NCBI GenBank assembly: GCA_964036045.1
Contig: OZ038392.1
Location: forward strand, 42,704,978 to 42,768,977
Length of the DNA stretch: 64,000 nt
Reading direction: 5' to 3'
DNA from: Eutreptiella sp. 'Long Island Sound 2002'
Taxonomy: Eukaryota > Euglenozoa > Euglenophyceae > Eutreptiales > Eutreptiaceae
Shown here: one piece after another, positions 1-10,985 of the stretch
Layout: every line of letters begins with the position of its first letter
Position numbering within the stretch: position 1 is the first letter of the stretch
Made by a program: the position numbers and the translations under genes
Notes under the pieces: generated by a model
What the model was told of the DNA's origin: nothing
The model's input: the letters and a program-made list of their open reading frames with translations, nothing else
The model's database searches: none

Positions 1-3000
1 ACTGCCTCACTGACTCGGGGCAGTGGGCAGTGGACCCCCCTCAATGCACTGCCACACTGCCTGGGGGCAGTGGGCAGTGGGCAGTGGACCCCCCTCAATG
101 CACTGCCTCACTGCCCGGGGGCAGTGGGCATTCGACCTCCTACAACACACTGCCCCACTGCCTGGGGGCAGCGGGCAGTGGACCTCCTTTAATGCACTGC
201 CCACTGCCTGGGGGCAGTGGGCAGTGGTCCTCCTGCAATGCACTGCCCCACTGCCTGGGGGCAGCGGGCAGTTGACCTCGTGCAATGCACTGCCTCACTG
301 CCTGGGGGCAGCGGGCAGTGGACCTCCTTTAATGCACTGCCCCACTGCCTAGGGGCAGTGGGCAGTGGACCTCCTGCAATACACTGCCGCACTGCCTGGG
401 GGCAGTGGGGAGTGGACCTCCTTCAATGCACTGCCTCACTGCCTGGGGGCAGTGGGCAGTGGACCTCTTGCAGTACACTGCCGCATTGCCTGGGGGCAGT
501 GGGCAGTGGACCTCCTTCAATGCACTGCCTCACTGCCTGGGGCCAGTGGGCAGTGGACCTCCTGCAATGCACTGCCTCACTGCCTGGGGGCACAGGGCAG
601 TGGACCTCTTGCAATACACTGCCGCACTGCCTGGGGGCAGTGGGCAGTGGACCTCCTTTAATGCACTGCCCCACTGCCTAGGGGCAGCGGGCAGTGGACC
701 TCCTGCAATGCACTGCCGCACTGCCGGGGGGCAGTGGGCACTGGACCTCCTCCAATGCACTGCCTCACTGCCTGGGGGCAGTGGGTAGCGGACCTCCTGC
801 AATACACTGCCTCACTGCCTGGGGGCAGCGGGCAGTGGACCTCTTTCAATGCACTGCCCCACTGCCTAGGGGCAGTGGGCAGTGGACCTTCCGCAATACA
901 CTGCCCCACTGCCTGGGGGCAGTGGGCAGTGAAGCTCCTGCCATACACTGCCGCACCGCCTGGGGGCAGTGGGCAGTGGACCTTCTTCAATGCACCGCCT
1001 CACTGCCTGGGGCAGTGGGCAGTGGACCTCCTGCAACACACGGCCTCACTGCCTGGGGGCAGTGGGTAGTGGACCTCCCGCAAAACACTGCCTCACTGCC
1101 TGGGGGCAGTGGGCAGTGGACCTCCTGCTATACACTGCCCCACTGCCTGGGGGCAGTGGGCAGTGGACCTCCTGCAATGCACTGCCGCACTGCCTGGGGT
1201 CAGTGGGCAGTGGGCAGTGGACCTCCTGCAATACACTACCCCACTGCCTGGGGGTAGTGGGTAGTGGGCCTCCCGCAATACACTGCCCCACTGCCTGGGG
1301 GCAGTGGGCAGCGGACCTCCTGCAATGCACTGCCCCACTGCCTGGGTGCAGTGGGCAGTTGACCTCCTGCAATACACTACACCACTGCCCGGGGGCAGTG
1401 GGTAGTGGACCTCCTGCAATACACTGCCTCACTGCCTGGGGGCAGTGGGTTCTGGACCTCGTACAGTACACTGCCCCACTGCCTGGGGGCAGTGGGCAGT
1501 GGACCTCCTTCAGTACACTGCCTCACTGCCTGGGGGCAGTGGGCAGTGGAACTTCTGCAATGCACCGCCTCACTGCCTGGGGGCAGTGGGCGGTGGACCT
1601 CCTGCAGTACACTCCCCCAGTGCCTGGGGGCACTGGGCAGTGGACCTCCTGCAACACACGGCCTCACTGCCTGGGGGCAGTGGGTAGTGGACCTCCCGCA
1701 ACACACTGCCTCACTGCCTGGGGGCAGTGGGCAGTGGACCTCTTGCAATACACTACCCCACTGCCTGGGGGTAGTGGGCAGTGGGCCTCCCGCAATACAC
1801 TGCCCCACTGCCTGGGGGCAGTGGGCAGCGGACCTCCTGCAATGCACTGCCTCACTGCCCTGGGGGCAGTGGGCAGTGGACCTCCTGCAATACACTGCCC
1901 GACTACCTGGCCGCAGTGGACAGTGGACCTCCTGCAATACACTACACCACTGCCCGGGGGCAGCGGGCAGTGGACCTCCTGCAATACACTGCCTCACTGC
2001 CTGGGGGCAGTGTGCAGTGAAATTCCCGCAGTACACTGCCCCACTGCCTGGGGGCAGTGGGCAGTGGACGTCCTGCAGTACATTGCCTCACTGCCTGGGG
2101 GCAGTGGGCAGTGGACCTCCTGCAATGCACTGCCGCACTGCCTGGGGGCAGTGGGCAGTGGGCAGTGGAACTTCTGCAATGCACCGCCTCACTGCCTGGG
2201 GGCAGTGGGCAGTGGAACTCCTGCAACACACTGCCACAGCGCCTGGGGGCAGTGGGCAGTGGGACTTCTGCAATACACTGCCCCAGTGCCCGGGGGCAGT
2301 GGGCAGTGGACCTTCTTCAATGCACCGCCTCACTGCCTGGGGCAGTGGGCAGTGGACCTCCTGCAACACACGGCCTCAGTGCCTGGGGGCAGTGGGTAGT
2401 GGACCTCCCGCAAAACACTGCCTCACTGCCTGGGGGCAGTGGGCAGTGGACCTCCTGCTATACACTGCCCCACTGCCTGGGGGCAGTGGGCAGTGGACCT
2501 CCTGCAATGCACTGCCGCACTGCCTGGGGGCAGTTGGCAGTGGGCAGTGGACCTCCTGCAATACACTGCCCCACTGCCTGGGGGTAGTGTGCAGTGGGCC
2601 TCCCGCAATACACTGCCCCACTGCCTCGGGGCAGTGAGGCAGTGGACCTCCTGCAATGCACTGCCTCACTGCCTGGGGGCAGTGGGCAGTGGACCTCCTG
2701 CAATACACTGCCCCACTGCCTGGGTGCAGTGGGCAGTGGACCTCGTGCAATACACTACAACACTGCCCGGGGTCAGTGGGCAGTGGACCTCCTGCAATAC
2801 ACTGCCTCATTGCCTGGGGGCAGTGGGCACTGGACCTCCTACAGTACACTTCCTCACTACCTGGGGGCAGTGCGCAGTGGAATTGCCGCAGTACACTGCC
2901 CCACTGCCTGGGGGCAGTGGGCAGTGGACCTCCTGCAGTACACTGCCTCACTGCCTGGGGGCAGTGGGCAGTGGACCTTCACCGCCTCACTGCCTGGGGG

Positions 3001-3298
3001 CAGTGGGCGGTGGACCTCCTGCAGCATACTGCCCCACTGCCTGGGGGCAGTGGGCAGTGGACCTCCTGCAATACACTGCCTCACTGCCTGGGGGCAGTGG
3101 GCAGTGGACCTTCTGCAATACACTGCCGCACTGCGTGGGGGCAGTGGGCAGTGGAACTCCTGCAACACACTGCCACACCGCCTGGGGGCAGTGGGCAGTG
3201 GGACTTCTGCAATACACTGCCCCGGTGCCCGGGGGCAGTGGGCAGTGGACCTCCTTCAGTACACTGCCTCACTGCCTGGGGGCAGCGGGCAGTGGAAT

Positions 3299-3411
3299 TC
3301 CCGCAGTACACTGTAGTGTACTGCGGGAGATCCACTGCCCGCTGCCCCCAGGCAGTGAGGCAGTATATTGCAGGAGATCCACTGCCCACTGCCCCCAGGC
3401 AGTGGATCTCC
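3299..3411. repeat. Inverted satellite segment bounded by palindromes
   Basis: About 80 bp of the 47-bp satellite is flipped relative to its surroundings. The left boundary is a near-perfect palindrome with 14-bp arms at 3299-3312 and 3315-3328 separated by GT. The right boundary has 14-bp arms at 3373-3386 and 3398-3411 separated by 11 bp. Between them the unit reads as its reverse complement (CCCCCAGGCAGTGAGG). This fits a micro-inversion or template-switch event. Confidence 0.9.
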
Positions 3412-3499
3412 CGCAGTACACTGCCTCACTGCCTGGGGGCAGTGGGCAGTGGACCTCCTACAACGCACTCCCCCACTGCCTGGGGGCAGTGGGCAGTGG

Positions 3500-6355
3500 A
3501 CCTCCTGCGGTACACTGCCTCACTGCCTGGGGGCAGTGAACAGTGGACCTCCTGCAGCACACTGCCCCACTGCCCGGGGGCAGTGGGCAGTGGACCTCCT
3601 GCAATACACTGCCCCACTGCCTGGGGGCAGTGGGCCGTGGAACTCCTGCAAAACACTGCCTCACTGCCTGGGGGCAGTGGGCAGTGGAACTCCTGCAATG
3701 CACTGCCTCACTGCTTGGGGGGCAGTGGGTAGTGGACCTCCTGCAATGCACTGCCTCACTGCCGTGGGGCAGTGGGCAGTGGACCTCCTGCAGTACATTG
3801 CCCCACTGCCTGGGGGCAGTGGGCAGTGGACCTCCTGCAATGCACTGCCTCACTGCCTGGGGGCAGTGGGCAGTGGACCTTCTGCAATACACTGCCCCAC
3901 TGCCTGGGGGCAGTGGGCAGTGGACCTCCTGCAACACACTGCCTCACTGCCTGGGGGCAGTGGGCAGTGGACCTCCTGCAATACACTGCCTCACTGCCTG
4001 GGGGCAGTGGGCAGTGGAAGTCCTGTGATACATTGCCCCACTGCCCCGGGGGCAGTGGGCAGTGGACCTCCTGCAGTACACTGCCCCACCGCCTGGGGGC
4101 AGTGGGCAGTGAACCCCCTGCAATACACTGCCCCACTGCCTGGGGGCAGTGGGCAGTGGACCTCCTGCAATACACTGCCTTACTGCTTGGGGGCAGTGGG
4201 CAGTCGAACTCCTGCAGCACACTGCCCTACTGCCTGGGTGCAGTGGGCAGTGGACCTCCTGCAATACACTACACCACTGCCTGGGGGCAGTGGGCAGTGG
4301 ACCTCCTGCAGTACACTTCCTCACTGCCTGGGGGCAGTGGGCAGTGTAACTCCTGCAGTACACTGCCCCACTGCCTGGGGGCAGTGGGCAGTGGAACTCC
4401 TGCAATGCACTGCCTCACTGCCTGGGGGCAGTGGGCAGTGGACCTCCTGCAGTACACTGCCCCACTGCCTGGGGGCACTGAACAGTGGACCTCCTGCAGC
4501 ACACTGCCCCACTGCCCGGGGGCAGTGGGCAGTGGACCTCCTGCAATACACTGCCCCACTGCCTGGGGGCAGTGGGCAGTGGAACTCCTGCAATGCACTG
4601 CCTCACTGCTTGGGGGGCAGTGGGCAGTGGAACTCCTGCAATGCACTGCCTCACTGCCGTGGGGCAGTGGGCAGTGGACCTCCTGCAGTACACTGCCCCA
4701 CTGCCTGGGGGCAGTGGGCAGTGGACCTCCTGCAATGCACTGCCTCACTGCCTGGGGGCAGTGGGCAGTGGACCTTCTGCAATACACTGCCCCACTGCCT
4801 GGGGGCAGTGGGCAGTGGACCTCCTGCAACACACTGCCTCACTGCCTGGGGGCAGTGGGCAGTGGACCTCCTGCAATACACTGCCTCACTGCCTGGGGGC
4901 AGTGGGTAGGGGAAGTCCTGTGATACGCTGCCTCACTGCTTGGGGGCAGTGGGCAGTCGAACTCCTGTAGTACATTGCCCCACCGCCTGGGGGCAGTGGG
5001 CAGTGGACCTCCTGCAATACACTGCCCCACTGCCTGGGGGCAGCGGGCAGTGGACCCCTTGCAATACACTGCCCCACTGCCTGGGGGCAGTGGGCAGTGG
5101 AACTCCTGCAATTCACTGCCTCACTGCTTGGGGGCAGTGGGCAGTCGAACTCCTGCAGTACACTGCCCTACTGCCTGGGTGCAGTGGGCAGTGGACCTCT
5201 TGCAATACACTACACCACTGCCTGGGGGCAGTGGGCAGTGGACCTCCTGCAGTACACTGCCTCACTGCCTGGGGGCAGTGGGCAGTGTAACTCGTGCAGT
5301 ACACTGCCCCACTGCCTGGGGGCAGTGGGCAGTGGAACTCCTGCAATGCACTGCCTCACTGCCTGGGGGCAGTGGGCAGTGGACCTCCTGCAGTACACTG
5401 CCCCACTGCCTGGGGACAGTGGGCAGTGGACCCCCGCAGTATACTGCCTCACTGCCTGGGGGCAGTGGGCAGTGGACCTCCTGCAGTACACTGCCTCACT
5501 GCCTGGGGGCAGTGGGCAGTGGAACTCCTGCAGTACACTGCCCCACTGCCTGGGGGCAGTGGGCAGTGGAACTCCTGCAGTACACTGCCCCACTGCCTGG
5601 GGGCAGTGGGCAGTGGATCTCCCGTAGTATAGTGCCTCACTGCCTGGGGGCAGTGAGGCAGTATACCTTCTGCAATACACTGCCCCACTGCCTGGGGGAC
5701 AGTGGGCAGTGGACCTCCTGCAACACACTGCCTCACTGCCTGGGGGCAGTGGGCAGTGCAACTCCTGCAATACACTGCCTCACCGCCTGAGGGCAGTGGG
5801 CAGTGGACCCCTTGCAATACACTGCCCCACTGCCTGGGGGCAGTGGGCAGTGTAACTCGTGCAGTACACTGCCCCACTGCCTGGGGGCAGTGGGCAGTGG
5901 AACTCCTGCAATGCACTGCCTCACTGCCTGGGGGCAGTGGGCAGTGGACCTCCTGCAGCACACTGCCCCACTGCCTGGGGACAGTGGGCAGTGGACCCCT
6001 GCAGTATACTGCCTCACTGCCTGGGGGCAGTGGGCAGTGGACCTCCTGCAGTACACTGCCTCACTGCCTGGGGGCAGTGGGCAGTGGACCTCCTGCAGTA
6101 CACTGCCTCACTGCCTGGGGGCAGTGGGCAGTGGAACTCCTGCAGTACACTGCCCCACTGCCTGGGGGCAGTGGGCAGTGGATCTCCCGTAGTATACTGC
6201 CTCACTGCCTGGGGGCAGTGAGGCAATATACCTTCTGCAATACACTGCCCCACTGCCTGGGGGACAGTGGGCAGTGGACCTCCTGCAACGCACTGCCTCA
6301 CTGCCTGGGGGCAGTGGGCAGTGCAACTCCTGCAATACACTGCCTCACCGCCTGA
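3500..6355 (+). repeat. Higher-order duplications in the 47-bp array
   Basis: Segments of the array recur as blocks rather than as independent units. Diagnostic unit variants around 3543-4349 recur about 942 bp later (4485-5290), close to 20 units. Variants around 5294-5790 recur 565 bp later (5859-6355), close to 12 units. This indicates unequal exchange in multi-unit steps. Offsets come from matching variant strings by eye, so boundaries are approximate. Confidence 0.75.
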
Positions 6356-6847
6356 GGGCAATGGGCAGTGGACCCCCTGCAATACACTGCCCCACTGCTT
6401 GGGGGCAGTGGGCAGTGGACGTCCTGCAGTACACTGCCTCACTGCTTGGGGGCAGTGGGCAGTGGAACCCCTGCAGTACACTGCCTCACTGCCTGGGGGC
6501 AGTGGGCAGTGGAACTCCTGCAATACACTGCCCCACTGCCTGGGGGCAGTGGGCAGTGGACCTCCTGCAGTACACTGCCTCACTGCCTCGGGGCAGTGGG
6601 CAGTGGAACTCCTGCAATGCACTGCCTCACTGCCGTGGGGCAGTGGGCAGTGGACCTCCTGCAGTACACTGCCCCACTGCCTGGGGGCAGTGGGCAGTGG
6701 ACCTCCCGCAGTATACTGCCTCACTGCCTGGGGGCAGTGGGCAGTGGAACTCCTGCAATACGCTGCCTCACTGCCTGGGGGCAGTGGGCAGTGGACCTTC
6801 TGCAATACACTGCCCCGCTGCCTGGGTGCAATGGGCAGTGGACCTCC

Positions 6848-8731
6848 TGACCTGCAACCAGTCTAAAAACCCTCAGGATGGTAGCTGTAGGACGGATTGC
6901 CTACACGCACTGCCACGCTCGAAACCAGTCGTGAATCGTCGTGATAGTCGTGCCACCACGTGACTCAGCTCTGCCATCGTGGCCCCCTCTCCGCTCAGCT
7001 CCACCCGTATGGTGCACTCTGTCTCTCCCTCTTACTCTCGTGTCTCCAAGGGCTGAGTGCCGCACCTCGGGTGCGTCCCTCCCCCTTGCTAGCCATTTCC
7101 TGCTCACAGCGGGCACAACGTTCTACGTTCGGCTCTGGCAAGACGTCGACCTCGCCGTGGCAATTCTCCAGGCCGCTACGCGGGGAGCTGCGACGGGGAC
7201 TGCATTCGACGTATCCGCCGCTCAAGCGTGACGCCTTGTGCAGGGGTATCATCAGTCGTCCGATTCGTTGTCCCACCGTGGGGCCCTCTCCCCCATGCGC
7301 CACTAGGGTTGCAGCACCACGCGCCAGCGCGGTGCTCCCCTCGCACCCCCGCCCTCGTGTGTCCTAGGACCCCCGCTCGCCGACCCGGTCCGCCAGGCAG
7401 CCCCGTGTTCCTCCGCGCCATCGCGCCATGCTCTTTGTTTCGTCACACTATGGCCACGCTCGTGGTACCCTTTGTTTCTTTCCTGCGCGCCCCATCCGAT
7501 TGGGGCTGCCTATGATGTCACGTCACCTCCGTTTACCAACACCTCGATTTGCTACCCCCCCCCGACACATTGCGGCCACAGGCCACCCGCTCTACACCAT
7601 CGCCACCTACACTATCGGTCGTCTCGGAACCATCTCCACGCCGCACAGGGATGCCCTGCTACACAGGGGTCTGCGTCCTGCGCGTCTCCGTCGCCTTCTC
7701 TGCGACGTCGTTCTTACTACCGTCCTCCCACATAAGCGGCACGCGGTGCCCGTCCTACCTCTTGCCGACCAATTCTCCCCCCAGAAGGGAGGCCCCGTGA
7801 ACCAATCCCTCACCGGCCGCCCTTCGCGGGCGTGGTATCACTTGGCCAACTGGGCCCCGATGCCTGGATCGCCCAGGTGGCCAGCCTGGGACGTCATCCT
7901 GGGCCTGTGGTTGTCAGGAGACCTCCTCCTGGCCCCCAAGATGACGACCGCCAATTCCACCCAGGACAAGTGCAGTCCGTACCGAGTCTTGTATGTGTAC
8001 AACGAGACGAACCAGATTCCGCCGGCCGTACGACGGGACATAGGACTGGAGACCTATGACGTGATCATCTTGGACAGTCTCGGCCGGCACGGGCTTGCCC
8101 CCCATCTCCCGGATCAGCGCCGCCTCTGGGCCATCCATTACGGTGGCAATGGACGGAGCCTGGAGGCCGGTCTCCGTGGGGATGTGATCCCCTCATGGTG
8201 TGCCGCACTACATTCGGCGTTCTCGGCCCTCCTTACTGCGGCTTCCCAGGGCCCCCGGACGGTCTTCAAAGACATGCAGGTGGCCCTGGGCCGGCCCGCC
8301 CCGTGGCCTTGTCCCCGCCCGTGACCCGTCCTCGACCTCCCGCGCCCGGACCGTTCCGGTACAGCGCACAGTCGTGCCACACCGCGCTCCTTGTCTGGCG
8401 GCGTTCTAAGCCGGGGGTGATGCCCCGGGAGACCCACATCTTCCGTGCCCGTTGATCTTGGAACGCTGACTCGGGTGGATCCAGGACAGGTCGGAGCGGT
8501 TGGTGGCCGGGACCGGAGTGCAGATCGGACCGTAGCGTTGTTGTACGCCGGCGCTGTGACCCAGACGGCCTGCTGGGAGGAGCGTTCTCAGGTGTGCAAC
8601 GAGATTCGTCTTACTCTAGCGGAGGTAAGACGGAGGACTCCCTCGGCAGAGCCTGCGTGGGGCCCCCGAGGGACGACGCCACCGCTCACCGTACGTGGGA
8701 CCACGGCAGGCGTTCCTCCTCCTCCTCCTCC
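6848..8731 (+). mobile_element. LINE-A copy with large internal deletion
   Basis: Non-autonomous derivative of the LINE at 10222-19695. It begins with the same 5' end (TGACCTG, then ACCAGTCTAAAAACC), follows the full copy's 5' UTR to about 7591, then jumps into the last quarter of ORF2. ORF1 and roughly the first 1,515 codons of ORF2 are missing. The 3' UTR and a (TCC)6 tail (8714-8731) are retained. Upstream satellite stops at GGACCTCC and downstream satellite resumes at TGCAACAC, so the insertion site is the CCTCC-TGC step of the 47-bp unit. Both halves match the full-length copy closely, so it is probably young. Confidence 0.92.
7428..8324 (+). pseudogene. LINE-A ORF2 C-terminal remnant fused to a 5'-UTR frame
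   Basis: An open frame of 298 codons starts at an ATG inside the LINE 5' UTR. At about codon 55 it crosses the deletion junction into the ORF2 reading frame, which it keeps to the normal ORF2 stop, ending in WPCPRP as in the full-length copy. The retained part begins after the CCHC motif and lacks endonuclease, reverse transcriptase and RNase H, so no catalytic activity is expected. The first ~55 residues come from normally untranslated sequence. Whether it is translated is unknown. The in-frame fusion may be chance, since the 5' UTR is short of stop codons. Confidence 0.8.
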
Positions 8732-10221
8732 TGCAACACACCGCCTCACTGCCTGGGGGCAGTGGGCAGTGGAACTCCTGCAACACACTGCCTCACCGCT
8801 TCGGGGCAGTGGGCTGTGGACCTCCTGCAATACACTGCCCCACTGCCTGGGGGCAGTGGGCAGTGCAACTCGTGCAATGCACTGCCTCACCGCTTGGGGG
8901 GCAGTGGGCAGTGGACCTCCTTGCAATGCACTGCCTCACTGCCTGGGGGCAGTGGGCAGTGGACCTCCTGCAGTACACTGCCCCACTGCCTGGGGGCAGT
9001 GGGCAGTGGACCTCCTGCAGTATACGGCCTCACTGCCTGGGGGCAGTGGGCAGTGGAACTCCTGCAACACACTGCCTCACTGCCTGGGGGCAGTGGGCAG
9101 TGGACCTCTTGCAACACACTGCCTCACTGCTTGGGGGCAGTGGGCAGTGGAAATCCTGCAGTACACTGCCTCACTGCCTGGGGGCAGTGGGCGGTGGACC
9201 TCCTGCGATGCACTGCCCCACTGCCTAGGGGCAGTGGGCAGTGGACCTCCTGCAGCACACTGCCTCACTGCCCAGGGACAGTGCGCAGTGGAACCCCTGC
9301 GACACACTGCCCCACTGCCTGTGGGCAGCGGGCAGTGGAACTCCTGCAGTATACGGCCTCACTGCTTGGGGGCAGTGGGCAGTGGAACTCCTGCAATACA
9401 CTGCCCCACTGCCTGGGGGCAGTGGGCAGTGGACCTTCTGCAATACACTGCCCCACTGCCCGGGGGCAGTGGGCAGTGGAACTCCTGCAATACACTGCCC
9501 CACTGCCTGGGGGCAGTGGGCAGTGGACCTTCTGCAATACACTGCCCCACTGCCCGGGGGCAGTGGGCAGTGGACCTCCTGCAACACACTGCCTCACTGC
9601 CTGGGGGCAATGGGCAGTGGACCTCCTGCAATACACTGCCTCACCACCTGGGGGCGGTGGGCAGTGGAAGTCCTGTGATACACTGCCTCACTGCCTGAGG
9701 GCAGTGTGCAGTGGACCCCCTGCAATACACTGCCCCACTGCCTGGGGGCAGCGGGCAGTGGACCTCCTGCAGTACACTACCTCACTGCCTGGGGGCACTG
9801 GGCAGTGGAACTCCTGCAATACACTGCCCCACTGCCTGGGGGCAGTGGGCAGTGGAACTCCTGCAATACACTGCCCCACTGCCTGGGGGCAGTGGGCTGT
9901 GGACCTCCTGCAATACACTGCCCCACTGCCTGGGGGCAGTGGGCAGTGGACCTCCTGCAGTACACTGCCCCACTGCCTGGGGGCAGTGGGCAGTGGATCT
10001 TCTGCAACACACTGCCTCACCGCCTGGGGGCAGTGGGCAGTGGACTTCCTGCAATGCACTGTCCCAGCGCCTGGGGCAGTGGGCAGTGGACCTTCTGCGA
10101 CACACTGCCCCACTGCCTGGGGGCAGTGGGCAGTGGAACTCCTGCAATGCACTGCCTCACTGCCCGGGGGCAGTGGGCAGTGGACCTTCTGCAATGCATT
10201 GTCCCGCGGCCTGGGGGCTGG
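8732..10221 (+). repeat. 47-bp satellite array, block 2
   Basis: The same satellite resumes immediately after the (TCC) tail of the deleted LINE and runs to the 5' end of the full-length LINE. Unit variants are mainly GGACCTCC and GGAACTCC forms, as in block 1, so blocks 1-3 were probably one array split by two LINE insertions. Confidence 0.95.
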
Positions 10222-10985
10222 TGACCTGGCACCAGTCTAAAAACCCTCAGGATGGTAGCTGTAGGACGGATTGCCTACACGCACTGCCACGCTCGACACG
10301 AATCGTGAATCGTCGTGATAGTCGTGCCACCACGTGACTCAGCTCTGCCATCGTGGCCCCCTCTCCGCTCAACTCCACCCGTATGGTGCACTCTCTCTCT
10401 CCCTCTTCATCCCGTGTCTCCAAGGGCTGAGTGCCGCACCTCAAGTGCGTCCCTCCCCCTTGCAAGCCGTTTCCTGCTCACAGTGGGCACGTCGTTATAC
10501 GTTCGTCTCTGGCAAGACGTCGACCTCGCCGTGGCAATCTTCCAGGCCGCTACGCGGGGAGCCGCGACGGGGACTGCATTCGACGTATCCGCCGCTCAAG
10601 CGTGACGCCTTGTGCAGGGGTATCATCAGTCGTCCGATTCGTCGTCCCAACGTGGGGCCCCTCGCTCCCGTGCGCCACTAGGGTTGCAGCACCACGCGCC
10701 AGCGCGGTGCTCCCCTCGCACCCCCGCCCTGTGTGTCCTGGGACCCCCGCACACCGACCCGGTCCGCCAGGCGGCCCCATGTTACTCCGCGCCATCGCGC
10801 CATATTCTTTGTTTTGTCACACTATGGCCACGCTCGTGGTACCCCTTGTTTCTCGCCTGCGCGCCCCATCCGACTGGGGCTGCCTATGATGTCAGTGCAC
10901 CTCCGTTTGCCGACACCTCGATCTGCTCCCCCCCCCCAACATATTGCGGCCACAGGCCACCCGCTCTTTTCTCGCCACAGCTACC
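10222..10985 (+). promoter_or_regulatory. LINE-A 5' UTR, presumed internal promoter region
   Basis: 764 bp between the element start and the ORF1 ATG, shared with the deleted copy (6848 to about 7591). It should carry the internal promoter that LINEs need. A short hairpin with TGTAGG and CCTACA arms lies near the 5' end, and a CACGTGACTCAGC stretch combines an E-box-like and an AP-1-like motif, present in both copies. Several upstream ATGs open short frames. No known promoter or ribozyme could be identified with confidence. Confidence 0.6.

Larger units (their letters stand above)
1..6847 (+). repeat. 47-bp satellite array, block 1
   Basis: Tandem array of a 47-bp unit running unbroken from the window edge to the first LINE. 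Each unit holds an inverted repeat, CACTGCCTGGGGGCAGTG (7-bp arms around TGGG), then GGGCAGTGGACCTCCTGCAA and a variable AATACAC, AATGCAC, AACACAC or AGTACAC segment. 47 is not a multiple of 3, so a reading frame crosses the unit in three phases and repeats every 141 bp. The unit has almost no stop codon on either strand, which explains the many long open frames. This block favours the GGACCTCC variant. No gene is supported inside it. Confidence 0.96.

Noticed and set aside
1-6847. Many open frames of 100-500 codons on both strands
   Set aside because: They follow the 47-bp unit through rotating frames, exist on both strands at once and have no domains; the unit simply lacks stop codons.
6955-6970. 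CACGTGACTCAGC as a strong promoter element in LINE-A
   Set aside because: Kept only as a mention: present in both copies, but these share the whole 5' UTR, so conservation is not informative.
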